The notes beneath the pieces were generated by a model. The model was given only the letters and a program-made list of their open reading frames with translations, did no database searches and had not been told where the DNA came from. From assembly GCF_037975245.1 (NCBI RefSeq), contig NC_092568.1, positions 12,053,501-12,117,500 of the forward strand: a stretch of DNA of 64,000 bases. The letters are read 5' to 3'. This document shows positions 48,801 through 60,800 of the stretch, in pieces. The position numbers and the translations under genes were made by a program. This stretch comes from Apostichopus japonicus (Eukaryota > Echinodermata > Holothuroidea > Aspidochirotida > Stichopodidae). Within the stretch, counting starts at the first letter, position 1. Each line of letters begins with the position of its first letter.

Positions 48801-51800
48801 TTATTACAGCAGTGTGAACACAAAGGTCCATTCACACAGATGTGATAAACACAACTCAAATATACTCAAATGTTGCCAAGGTGATGTTAAAATTTCATGG
48901 CACGATTTAATGTGACCATTCTAGCATATGTAGCTTTTTATGGGGTTTATTCTTGTATGAAAATATAGAACCTTTCAAAAGACTTTTAAAATAGAACAAA
49001 GAACAAACCATGACTTATCCGTAGATTCCACAAGAAAAGTGAAACAGGTCCCAATGTTTGGTAAAAGCTATCTTGTTATTTTTTTGCTTTCTGAGATATT
49101 GTATTTCTTTAATTCACTCACCCGAATCTTTCCTAAAGTAGATCTCTGATCAGAGCCCCCCAGAAAAGACAGTTTTGAAAGTTGGTGGAATTTGATGAAA
49201 GAGTGTCTGCATGAAAGTTAATCTGGTGATATTTGCATCATTGTGAGCTCTTTGATGCGATCTTGCTACTTTTGATTCAGAGATCTGTACAACAGGATAG
49301 ATCATGCGCATTAGGACTGATAGGACAGCGCCCTCTTGCTGTAGAAACGCTGGGGAGCACAATATTGTATATATTCGTACTTGATTGATTCTCACAAAAT
49401 ATCAATGTGGAATGGTCTTTAACGTTGGGTGGTACATAATCCTCCCCTCTCCATACAGTGTTATTAATCTGGGCTACATCTAAACTTTCTTTGAACTTCA
49501 TCATTTCTGATGTTTTTTTTTAAAATGAGCCTTTAATAGGATTTACTAAGGAAGATAAAGTAAATTATAAAATTCCTCAGATCTCAAATTCAACAATTGT
49601 TTGTTTTCTTCAAACCGGATCTGTGGCTGGGAAATGAAACGATATCCACAGTTGAAAGAAATAAAGCATCAATGGTGATTGGTTAGGATGATGATCACCT
49701 CAACTTATACCCTCTAAATGGTCTTAAAGAAGACTGACCACTTCTGTAAATAAGGATGGAGACAGGTTGCCTTCGGTCAGTAAGTCAAGATGAAATTTAG
49801 CCCGAAAAAGGAGTCCAGTGTTTTTGCCGAAAGAGGTCAAAGAATCCTTAGAAATTGTCTCTTAAAAGATGGCAGTCCATGCTGTAATAGGATCTAATAC
49901 CAGAGGTTCATTGATGAAACTGTGAAATATGACCCGAGGGAAATTAAGTGACTGTTATTCATGAAAGGTGTGTGTGGTAAATTCTGTTTACACCGAGTAT
50001 GAGGGGTAAGCTCAGATGATCTACCAGACAAGATGACGCAGGGCATAATAGATTCAATGGAAAACAGGCAGTTAAACACTGATGTTATTTGCCATCTTGA
50101 AGGCCACCTCTGAATAGAAGTGTGTGTCTCACAGCTAATCATAGTTGTTTTCCTTAACCTCGTGTACATTCATGGATAAATATTTTTCTCCTTTGTGGGA
50201 AAGTTGCTCAAAGTGGAATTTTTGAAAAGTTGTGTGAATTCACATTTTTGCTGTGGTAGGTGTTGCCTGTTCTTTGCTGAGCTGCTGCTTTCTCCATGCA
50301 AATGCTGCATTTTTGTGGTGATTTTTGCATGCCTCGACAACAAGGTATATACAGTATTCTAATATATTGTTAATTTATTGACAGAGTAGTTTAATTAATA
50401 AGTGTTATCATTGTTGTTATATAGGCCATTTGGCTTGCCCCACATGCACATATGTATAGAAGCAATGTTTAATACTTGCCTTACAGTCCGATTACTCTGA
50501 TTTTTACATAATTTTTTTTTTTAATCTTTGAAAAATGTGGTCGCTTCACTGGCTGTCGGTTTCATTTTTAGGTTGATACTGTATGTTAAGTTTGTGTAGT
50601 TAATGATCATGAACATTCTACTTAATTATTCATGGTTTTATATTGCCTGCCTCCGATCACTATAATATTTATTAAAACAATGTTTTTATAAATGTCACAG
50701 ATTTTGTGGCTACGTACAGTAGACTTGTGTCTTTTTTAGGATGCAGCTGAGAGATTTTTCTTATAATGTAAAATTTTTAAGTATTGATGCTACTTACAAT
50801 TATTGATGATTTGATTTTCTGCTCATTGCCTGTTCCAGCTACAGATATCATATTTTGTTCATTAATGTGTCTTGTGGGCTTGATTGCATCAATTTGAAAA
50901 GTATATCAAACTGCATATATGACGCTTGTACAGTACATTATTCTGTATTTGACCAATGTTTCACTTCCAGAGTAAATATTGCAAGTTTTCACTTTTCTTG
51001 GTCATCATGCATGTATTCAATATGCTCTATCATTTTCTTTATTTTTTGTAACTTCCATTTTTTCATACTGTCATTAAGTATATATGATGAAATCATTGGA
51101 GAGGAGGAAGCCAGGGAGGAACATGAAGAAACAAGAAGTGATACAGTATCAAAGTGTAACCAATTAGCTTGGTTGCTCGATCTTTATTTCATATTAAAAA
51201 TTTCCAACGAAGGCATATACAGTATATGCACTAGTTTATTTGCAATTTCACCCCTCCAAATCCCTGGGGTTGAGGGTAAGAAACCTGGCAAAAGTTGGTG
51301 GTGAGGACAAATCACAGAGTGGTTCGCACAGAAAATCTAAGAATTAAACTATCCCAAAATATCTGTTTATTTTCTATTAACTTTCCCTTTGGAAGTTTAT
51401 CACCAAAAGATTTACTTCGTTCCCCACTTACCTGTCTCCCCACAACCTATACACCGCATTCTACCGTGTCTAGAAAGCTCCATGAGAGCTCGCTCAGTTG
51501 GGAACAAAATACTAACACTTCAATAGAAAAACTTTCAGTTCTGTCGTCTCTTGCCGTACTCTACCTACAGCATCTCTCCCATGAATGCATCACCGGACTT
51601 CCCTAATCACTCGGTCAGTTTCACATATATACAGTATGCATAAGTCAAAAACCGTTCAAATTGACTGGAAATTACTCACAAAGTTCGACAGAGCAAAGAA
51701 ATTTCAGGCAGTATTTCTCATATTCATTAAAAAAAAGTCCTAACCCTGCTGGTTGGTTTCCTAACCACTTCATGACCATACCAAACCTCAGCCTAGATCT

Positions 51801-54800
51801 GCAAAGTAGGCTAGGTTATAATCTTTTTAAGTTTGCTTACTTTCACTTTGCTCCATTTATACTATCTTAATTATCCTTCCTCCATTATCCCCTTTGCCCC
51901 TCCTCAGTACCCCTTCCTCTCTCCCATTACCCTTACCCCATTACCAACCCTTTTTCCACATTTCCTCTGTATTTCCCTCATTATCCCCCTCTCCCCCCAT
52001 TATCCCCTTCTCCTCTGGGTCCTCCCCCATTAGATGACATACTTTTATAACTGTTTATGCTTTCGTTCTTCAGATCACCAGCAGGTACTGATGGGTATGA
52101 AAAAGGAACACACAGTACAACTACAAAAGCTTCAGGTGAGTTGTCCACTGGTCTTTTTGCTTTAAGCTGCATTTTGCATTGAATTTGCTACTGTGACTGA
52201 AGGTACTGTACGCATTCCTTCTCAACTGTTAAAGTAATTCCCCTGAAACGTATTCTGTTACTTAAATCCACCAGAAACACAGGAAAGATGAGATCAGACG
52301 TAAAGTTCAAAGGTTTACTCATAGAAACAGTAACTTTTTTCCCCTTGATGCAGCTGTAATTTTATATTGGTCCCAAAGAGCAACTTACATAGCCTGGGGC
52401 CAATTAAAACAACGTGAGGGTGGGGGGCGGGTGTACAGTATATCATAACAAAGACTTAAATATCCTGTTCTATTCATGGAAGGAATTATGGTGATAGTGA
52501 CCCTTGCCTGACATTTAAAGTGAAATTCCATTCTTTCAGCTGTTGCTGTATTTTCAACTCTTTTCTGTCAATACTCATTTGATGTTTAGAACATTTGCTT
52601 CACTCCTCCCTACCTGTCTCCTCACAACCTCAGCACTCTAGCTCTACCGTGTGTAGAGTAAACTGGTCACCTTTTAACACTGTGCACCCTTCTTTGTCCG
52701 GACCTCTCCGGTCAGTGGCCGCCCTTCTCATTCTACCACTCAAGTTGTCCTGAACGTTCATTTTCTGATTTTCTGAATGTCTTCCAGAGCGACCACCACT
52801 TATCAGTCTTCAGTTTACGAGGAGAACATGCAGCTCAGATGATGGAGCTAGAGGAACAGGTGCAGACACTGAGGAAGAAGATCGTAGAGTTGGAAACCAA
52901 GACCGGGGTCGGAGGCCACAAACTTCTGGTGGATAAAGCTGTCGAGACGGACAGGATCGAGGTCAATCGTCAGGCCCTCCAACCCCACATAGACAAGTTT
53001 GAAAGCTTACCTCATATAACAGATACAAAACTACAGACGGACATGGACTTCCAAAATATCGGAAGTTTGGTGAACAACGGCAATAGCGATGTAACGTTTA
53101 GTGATGGATGCGGCCCCAATGGAGATGGACAAAGTATGACACAACCTTCATCTGGAGCACCACCACCACCACCCCCTCCTCCACATCTTCCTGGAGGAGG
53201 ACCACCTCCCCCTCCACCCCCTCCACTTCCTGGAGGAGGCCCACCACCTCCCCCTCCACCCCCTCCTCCAGGAGGTTTCGGTGGACCACCACCCCCTCCT
53301 CTTCCAGGTTTTGGTGGTCCCCCACCACCACTGATAGGTGGTGTTCCTCACCATAAGTCATCAGTGAATGTACCTTTGAAGCCTATGGTAGAGCCTGCTG
53401 TACCCATGAAAGCATTGTACTGGAGCAGAATTCAAATACATAAACTGGAGTCCAAAAGAGAACTTGATGCAAGGTAATTGGCCAGGCTATAGCTTGCTAG
53501 CATATACTGTAGATAGCTTTATGACTTGAGCTATAAGGTCTTCCTGATAACCAGTCCATAGCTAGCTAGCATATAGATAGATTTATGATTTGAGCTGTAA
53601 GGTCATAGCTAGCTAGCATATAGATAGATTTATGATTTGAGCTGTAAGGTCATAGCTAGCTAGCATATAGATAGCTTTATGATATGAGCTGTAAGGTCAT
53701 AGCTAGTTAGCATATAGATAGATTTATGATTTGAGCTGTAAGGTCATAGGTAGCTAGCATATAGATAGCTGTATGATTTTAGCTGTAAGGTCATAGCTAG
53801 CTAGCATATTTTTATGATTTGAGCTGTAAGGTCATAGCTAGCTAGCATGTAGATAGTATTATGATTTGAGCTGTAAGGTCTTAATGCTTATCAGTCCATA
53901 GCTAGCTAGCACATAGATAGCTTTATGATTTGAGCTGTAAGGTCATAGCTAGCTAGCATATAGATAGCTTTATGATATGAGCTGTAAGGTCATAGCTAGT
54001 TAGCATATAGATAGATTTATGATTTGAGCTGTAAGGTCATAGCTAGCTAGCATATTTTTATGGTTTGAGCTGTAAGGTCATAGCTAGCTAGCATGTAGAT
54101 AGTATTATGATTTGAGCTGTAAGGTCTTACTGCTTATCAGTCCATAGCTAGCTAGCATATATAGCTTTATGATTTTTTCTTACCTGCACTCTGCAGGGAA
54201 TAATTTATCTGTTTTCACATAGTGAAAGGAAACTGAATATCGCCAGAAATGTTAGACAAATGAAAAGATGCACATTTATGATATAAGCAAAATCCCCAGT
54301 TTTCTTTAGTATTTAATTAAATAAATGTAATCGAGTGCATGAGAATGCTTTATATATGTTTGTATTGTTATATTTGCATATATATGTATTGTCATGTATA
54401 TGTATTGTCTTCAATATGCGTTGGACGGCGCAGATGTCGGAGCACACATCATCATTGTTCACATTCTCTTCTAAATGTCTTCTTCCTTCCTATTACCAGA
54501 TCTTTATTTATCTCTTTGTTAGGTTTCCACTGTTATGGAGCACTTTAAAAGAGACCGATTTTAATATCGAAGAATTTGAAGATCTGTTTTCAAAGAAGGG
54601 CGTAACGAAGAAGAAGAAAGCATTATCTGATACAATCAAGAAAACCAAAGCAAAGAAGGTAAGCATCGGCTTAGTTGGATTAATTCCATGAGTCAAGGAA
54701 AGAGGGAACCAAGTAGCAGATTTGTTATTGACTATCTTGAAAACTGCTGGAAAAAAGTGGTCAAGTGGTGTAAAGCTTCTTCAAATTGGCTTCTGCAAAG

Positions 54801-57800
54801 CTTCTTGTACTTTGCTTGATGACATAGCAATCAATGGGACACAAACCCAACACATCATCTCTTGCTTATATGACAGAAATATGTGTGAAGAATAACTCTC
54901 CAAAACCGCTAAGAAAAATCTTGCTCCATTTTGGAGATAACATAATTTAAAAGTCATGTCTGGGATCTGTAATTTTTGTAAATCTGTGATGTCATACTGC
55001 CACTGTGATCTGAATTGTTTAATAATTATTATTTATAATAATTATTGTTATCATTGTTGTTTATGATTTTCATTTTCTTATTTTCAAAGTAGAATGTTAA
55101 CAGTTTTGACACTGAAACCAGAGCCACCATTGTGTCATATTTTAAAAGATTCAGTATTTGCAAAACCCATTTCCATTACATGAAATAAACATGTCAATAA
55201 ATAAAGAAGACGATAAAAAAAAAAAAAATTCAAAGCATATGTGGCTTGATGATGTCATATTTAGACTTGATCAAGTCTTCAGCCTAGTGTGTGAACGGAC
55301 ATTAAATTTGTGATATCTCCCAAATGGAATAAGATTTTTCTTAGCCATTTGGGGAAAGTTGTCCACATGAGTTATCTCTATCACATACAGGGCCCATACA
55401 GAAGATCTGTAATCATACTTGGATTTGTGTCTCTGTTAATGTTCACTCTCAGATATTTTATGTGCATTTGAAAGGACACATCCTTCATGACAGAAGTCTG
55501 TGTAGGTCTCTGATGGTTGAGCTGTGTCAAGTACTTGTGTCCTTATATGACTATGCTTGTATGGCTATAACAAAAGCAATAATTTGAAGTTATTCGGTTA
55601 ACAAATATTTTCACCCCAAAGTCAAACAATCTAATATCATTGGTGACTTCGTTCAGGAGGGTCTGATGGCTTTCTTACCAAAGACAGCACTGACCTCCGG
55701 TCCATGGTCCGATTTAAAAAGTGAAAATGTGGGACAGAATATGGCTTTAATGGTCATCAATATTTGCCTCAAATTTTAGCATGCTCACTTGTAAAAGTAG
55801 TTAAGCTGTATTAGCACAACCTTGCATGTACGGTGTAGACCTAATTATAGACCTACAGATATATAATTCACAACCTAAGTATCCCTCAGAATGCACTAGT
55901 TCATATCTAAAATGTCAGAATGGCGGAATTTAACCAGATGTAATTATTGCTGGCCTTTCTGACAAATCTGGAGTCAAATCAGTTGAAAACCACTCACTCA
56001 AAATAACGAGAGGCTGGCAGTAAGCTTCATCTATTCATACATGCATTTATAGCTAGTCGCTGCAGTATGATAGAGGAAATTGAATTATGATTAAATGATT
56101 GTTGATGAGTATTAAAAACTGGTTCTGTTAAATAGAACGCAATCAGTAACCTCATTTATTGATAACACATTTCCTGAAAAAACAGCAGTGTGCACTAATC
56201 TCGTCTGGGTCCCCGTTGAGGTTGGCTCAGGGTCAGTGGTCAAGTTATCGGACATCGTCCATCAGTAGGAGAGTTAAGCCTTAAAATTAATGGTCTCCTG
56301 TACCACCATCACTATCATAAAGCTATTGGCTTAATAAAGAAATCTTATTTGACAAAAAAAAAGGAAGGGGTTTCATAAGAATTTAAAGTTTGAAAATAGG
56401 TATGTTATTTGATCACTGAAAAGGTTCCTAATGCTCTAAATACAGTATTTGTTCATGTACAACATGTACATTCCTTGTAGTGATTACTGGAAAGCTAAAA
56501 TCTGGGTGATATCTTGTTTATTTACTTTTAATCCGGGATTTCTTGTCTCCTCACTGTCTTGAGCATTTAGATATCTATTAGCACAGTCCTCTACCCCTGG
56601 TACTGTAGCCCCTCTATCACCTCCTTCTCTTTCTACTTCTTAAACTGTTTAGTGGAGCTCTGTTGGTGATTCCTCATGTTTTTGGTCATGCAAAGCTTCT
56701 GCATTGTTTAATACCCTGTGATTAATACTGTAACTGTGTGAAGTCATTTACTAGTCAGGAAACTTTCGGCAAGCTTTCAGTGTATGCTTTCTTTGATAAG
56801 TACTTAAATACTTTACACTGCAAACAGTAAAATACAGAAGTCAGTAAAGTTGTTATGAAATTGCTCACAGCTGCTGCAATCCCAGTGGTACAATTTCTCA
56901 ATCACTAAAGGAAAGATTAGGTTCTCTACCTCTGAGCAATCTGTATATTCCCACCCAAAAAATGCTACAAGATCCATGACAATATGAAGACAGGTTTGCC
57001 AGGGTTTACAAAGGTTGTCAGTCACATGAATTACTAATAATACTACTATTAATAATAATAATAATACAGTGGATTTATATAGTGCCAAATCAGAAACAAG
57101 AAGCAGCTGCTCTAGGCACTTAACAAAACAAGTCAATTGCAATCAAAAGAACATGTAAAGAAATGAGTTTTACATTTGATTTGTCTGAAGCAAAATGCTC
57201 AATATTGGGTTTAATGGTAAATTACAACATTTTTAGCAGGTCACTATAAGTTATAAATCTCAATGTTTTCAAATGATTTTTGTGTCTCTAATCAGCAGTG
57301 GAATACTGTTCATTTCAATTTCGTTGCAAAAATGTGCTTTGAGTTTAAATGCCACTCACCATGAAATAAAGTGTATTCATGAAACATATGGAGCAGAAAT
57401 AATAGTTTAAGTATAGTATTAAACAATGCCTTCTTTTGTTGTAAATTCAGAACCATACATGACTTCTCTACTGGGACTGTCAACAGCAAGGTTATTTTAT
57501 ACTTTATCATGGCTTAGTATATTTTGAAAAGTTAGTTGCTGTTTATTTGTGGATGATATGTTCAAACTATAGTTCATATTAAATACTTGTCCCCTGGAGG
57601 TTGTCAGAAACATTCAGTCCTGGTTTCGTTTCTTGACATGATTTAAAGACAGTTGATTTGGTTCATACATGTGCTGTATCATCCAGTGGTTGTATTAAAT
57701 GTTTTCTCTGGGGAGAAAAAAAATGAGGCTTAGGAGGATCAATTGCTGACCTTTGATTTCATAATGTCAACAATTGAAATTAAAAATGGTAATATAATTC

Positions 57801-60800
57801 TCTCCTTTGAATGTAAAGGTCATACAGGATGATGGCCTTTGGCAGAATTTTTGATATTTTATTAAGTCCAAGGAAAAGAGACCGTTTGATTTCAGTGCAA
57901 GCAAATATTTCTAGCTATTCTAGGTGTTTTGGGTATTCACCTTCAAAACATGTCAAAACTCTGGGATGTTCTGGAAGGCTAAAATGATGATGGGGGAAGG
58001 GGAAGGGAGGGGGGGTAGAAAGCTGGATAGTCTTGAAGAGAGCTGGACAGTTCGGCAGTACAGTTTTACTGTCCTCCATCATATTTCATATACGGCAGTT
58101 GGTTGTAAAAGCATGTACCGTACATACAGTAGGCAAACATAAACCATCAGTGTTCAATTTTTATCAAAAGCATCTGCACAATATGTACAGGTTTGTTCAT
58201 TAATACAGTGTTTGTTTGCATGCCGATGAGTGTTGTCATGAGATTGTGTTACAAGGTCTGTACAGTGCAGATCACACTGCACATCTTGTACGGGTCTGTT
58301 CATTAATACAGTGTTTGTTTGCATGCCGATGAGTGTTGTCATGAGATTGTGTTACAAGGACTGTACAGTGCAGATCACACTGCACATCTTGTACGGGTCT
58401 GTTCATTAATACAGTGTTTGTTTGCATGCCGATGAGTGTTGTCATGAGATTGTGTTACAAGGTCTGTACAGTGCAGATCACACTGCACATCTTGTACGGG
58501 TCTGTTCATTAATACAGTGTTTGTTTGCATGCCGATGAGTGTTGTCATGAGATTGTGTTACAAGGACTGTACAGTGCAGATCACACTGCACATCTTGTAC
58601 GGGTCTGTTCATTAATACAGTGTTTGTTTGCATGCCGATGAGTGTTGTCATGAGATTGTGTTACAAGGTCTGTACAGTGCAGATCACACTGCACATCTTG
58701 TACGGGTCTGTTCATTAATACAGTGTTTGTTTGCATGCCGATGAGTGTTGTCATGAGATTGTGTTACAAGGTCTGTACAGTGCAGATCACACTGCACATC
58801 TTGTACAGGTCTGTTCATTAATACAGTGTTTGTTCGCATGCCGATGAGACTTTTCATGAGATTGTATTACTTTTATGCAGAGGTCTGTACAGTGCATACC
58901 ATAAGCACTAGGTAGAACCTATATTATTACATTGCCATCTGTTGAAACGCTGGAGATTTTCATTAAATTGTAGCACATGTGTATGCATACAGTAGGACAT
59001 GTATACGCATATTAATACATTGATTATATGATGGATTTTTTGTCGCTATATCGTCCTGGAAGGCACTTGATTACAAAATGTCAAGTATATTCATTTGCAT
59101 ACTGTACATGGGGAAGACCCAAATCAGTTAATATGACTTACACTTCTCGTGAGGTGGCTATACAATTGATTGGTTCAGCTCATATGATGGTACAATATTA
59201 TTGTGTGATACGATGTGATTCAGGTGACTTGAAACCAAGATTGATGGTTCATGGCCGGTAAAGGAGTCATTAATTGAGAGAAATCTCTTATATATGTCTC
59301 CGTCTTCAGGTGGCAAAGTTACTTGACGACAAACGCTCACAGGCAGTGGGTATCTTCATGTCTAGTCTTCACATCGAGATGAGGGACCTTGAACAAGCAG
59401 TACTCAAGATGGATTTATCTGTGGTTGACCTGGAGAGCTTACAGTCCTTGTACGATATGGTATGTTATACATCTGATGTCATTTAAGAAATGTACATAGA
59501 TACTCTGGTCATAAGAAGAGTAAGTTTTTTTTGATAAGAATGTTACCATGGAAATGTTAATATTATTATGATTCCGAACTTACGTGATATTCACATTTCG
59601 TTGCAATCACCTTAGTGTTGAAACATTCGTTTTACAATTGAAATCATTTACTTGTGCCTGGCGGATTAACTTATTTGAAGATGTTGGATTTTTGTCGTTG
59701 GTCACTCACCAGCATCAGAAATCAGGGGGTAGGAGGGAGGGGGGTGGGGTGGGAGGGAGGCAAATCAAGACAGTTTGGAAACTCAGGGATATTGAGAGGA
59801 AAATTAGTTTACCAACCACATGTTGGATATTGAACAAAATTTATTATATACAGTATTATACCCCCTTTCCTACACACACGCTACACCAACCTTACTTCTT
59901 TTCCTGTACTATGTTCTCGTTCCGCACCTCCTCTCCTCTCCTCCCCCTCCTTCCCCTTCCCCTCCCAGCCCAGCTCATAGCCCAGCCAAGGGTGTCAGCA
60001 GTTGCTCCCTAATTGCTCTACCTTTGGAAATTCATTGCCTAGTAGCTCACTGAATATATGCATAGTTATCGTGTATAAAGTGGACAGCATTTTGTATTTA
60101 CCCATTCACCTATCACTGATTAGTGATTACATACTGTAAAGTGAGATAAATAGATCCCACAGTCAGGTTAATCAACTCCATGGGTTAGTTAACCCTGTTA
60201 AGTGATACAGTTGTTATCGGTCTGTGCCTGTTACCTCTTTGCCTGTTTACCCTCTTTGCCTTCAGGATTAACAGTGACCTGCATTTGTTCTTCTCTCTTT
60301 TGTAATCAATGGTGTCTATTTCTTTTCAACTTTAGCTGACCTATTGTTACTTATCTGTCTAGTCTGTCCTTCCTGAACCATAATTTGATCTGGAACTTTA
60401 TTACTTCTGTCACCCTCTTGTGTGATTAATTTTATCAATCACCAACGGCAACCTGTTTGCTGAAAGGAAGCTGTCATTTGAACCACTTTTAGTCGGAACT
60501 GTGGGCAAAGGATAGCCTGTTGATCACAGTTCTAATTAAGTGAAGTATAATTACTCAAAAACTGTACTTGTGTTGTGTTATTCTGAATTGGGGCTACTGT
60601 ATATCACAAACTTCCAGTATTGATAAATTCAAGTACAATTTAAAATTAAATTTAAAATTAAGTTTAATTTCATGAAATGGTATCCCTGTATGATTGATGC
60701 TCTTTTTCAACATCATTTACTGTAATAAATTTAAAAAAAAAATCCTATCTCTTTTTTCCCCCTTCCAGAGACCTCAAAAAGAAGAACTTGCTAAAATAAA

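Noticed and set aside
50855-51606. Open frames of 149 and 103 codons
   Set aside because: No protein-like composition overall; the second overlaps a fold-back repeat fragment. A short Glu-rich stretch near 51080-51140 is suggestive but has no fitting donor/acceptor pair.
53098-53361. Antisense and +1 open frames rich in Val/Gly/Glu or Trp/Thr/Ser
   Set aside because: Shadows of the proline-rich FH1 coding sequence.
58170-58898. CRISPR-like array
   Set aside because: No unique spacers between repeats; an ordinary tandem satellite in an animal intron.
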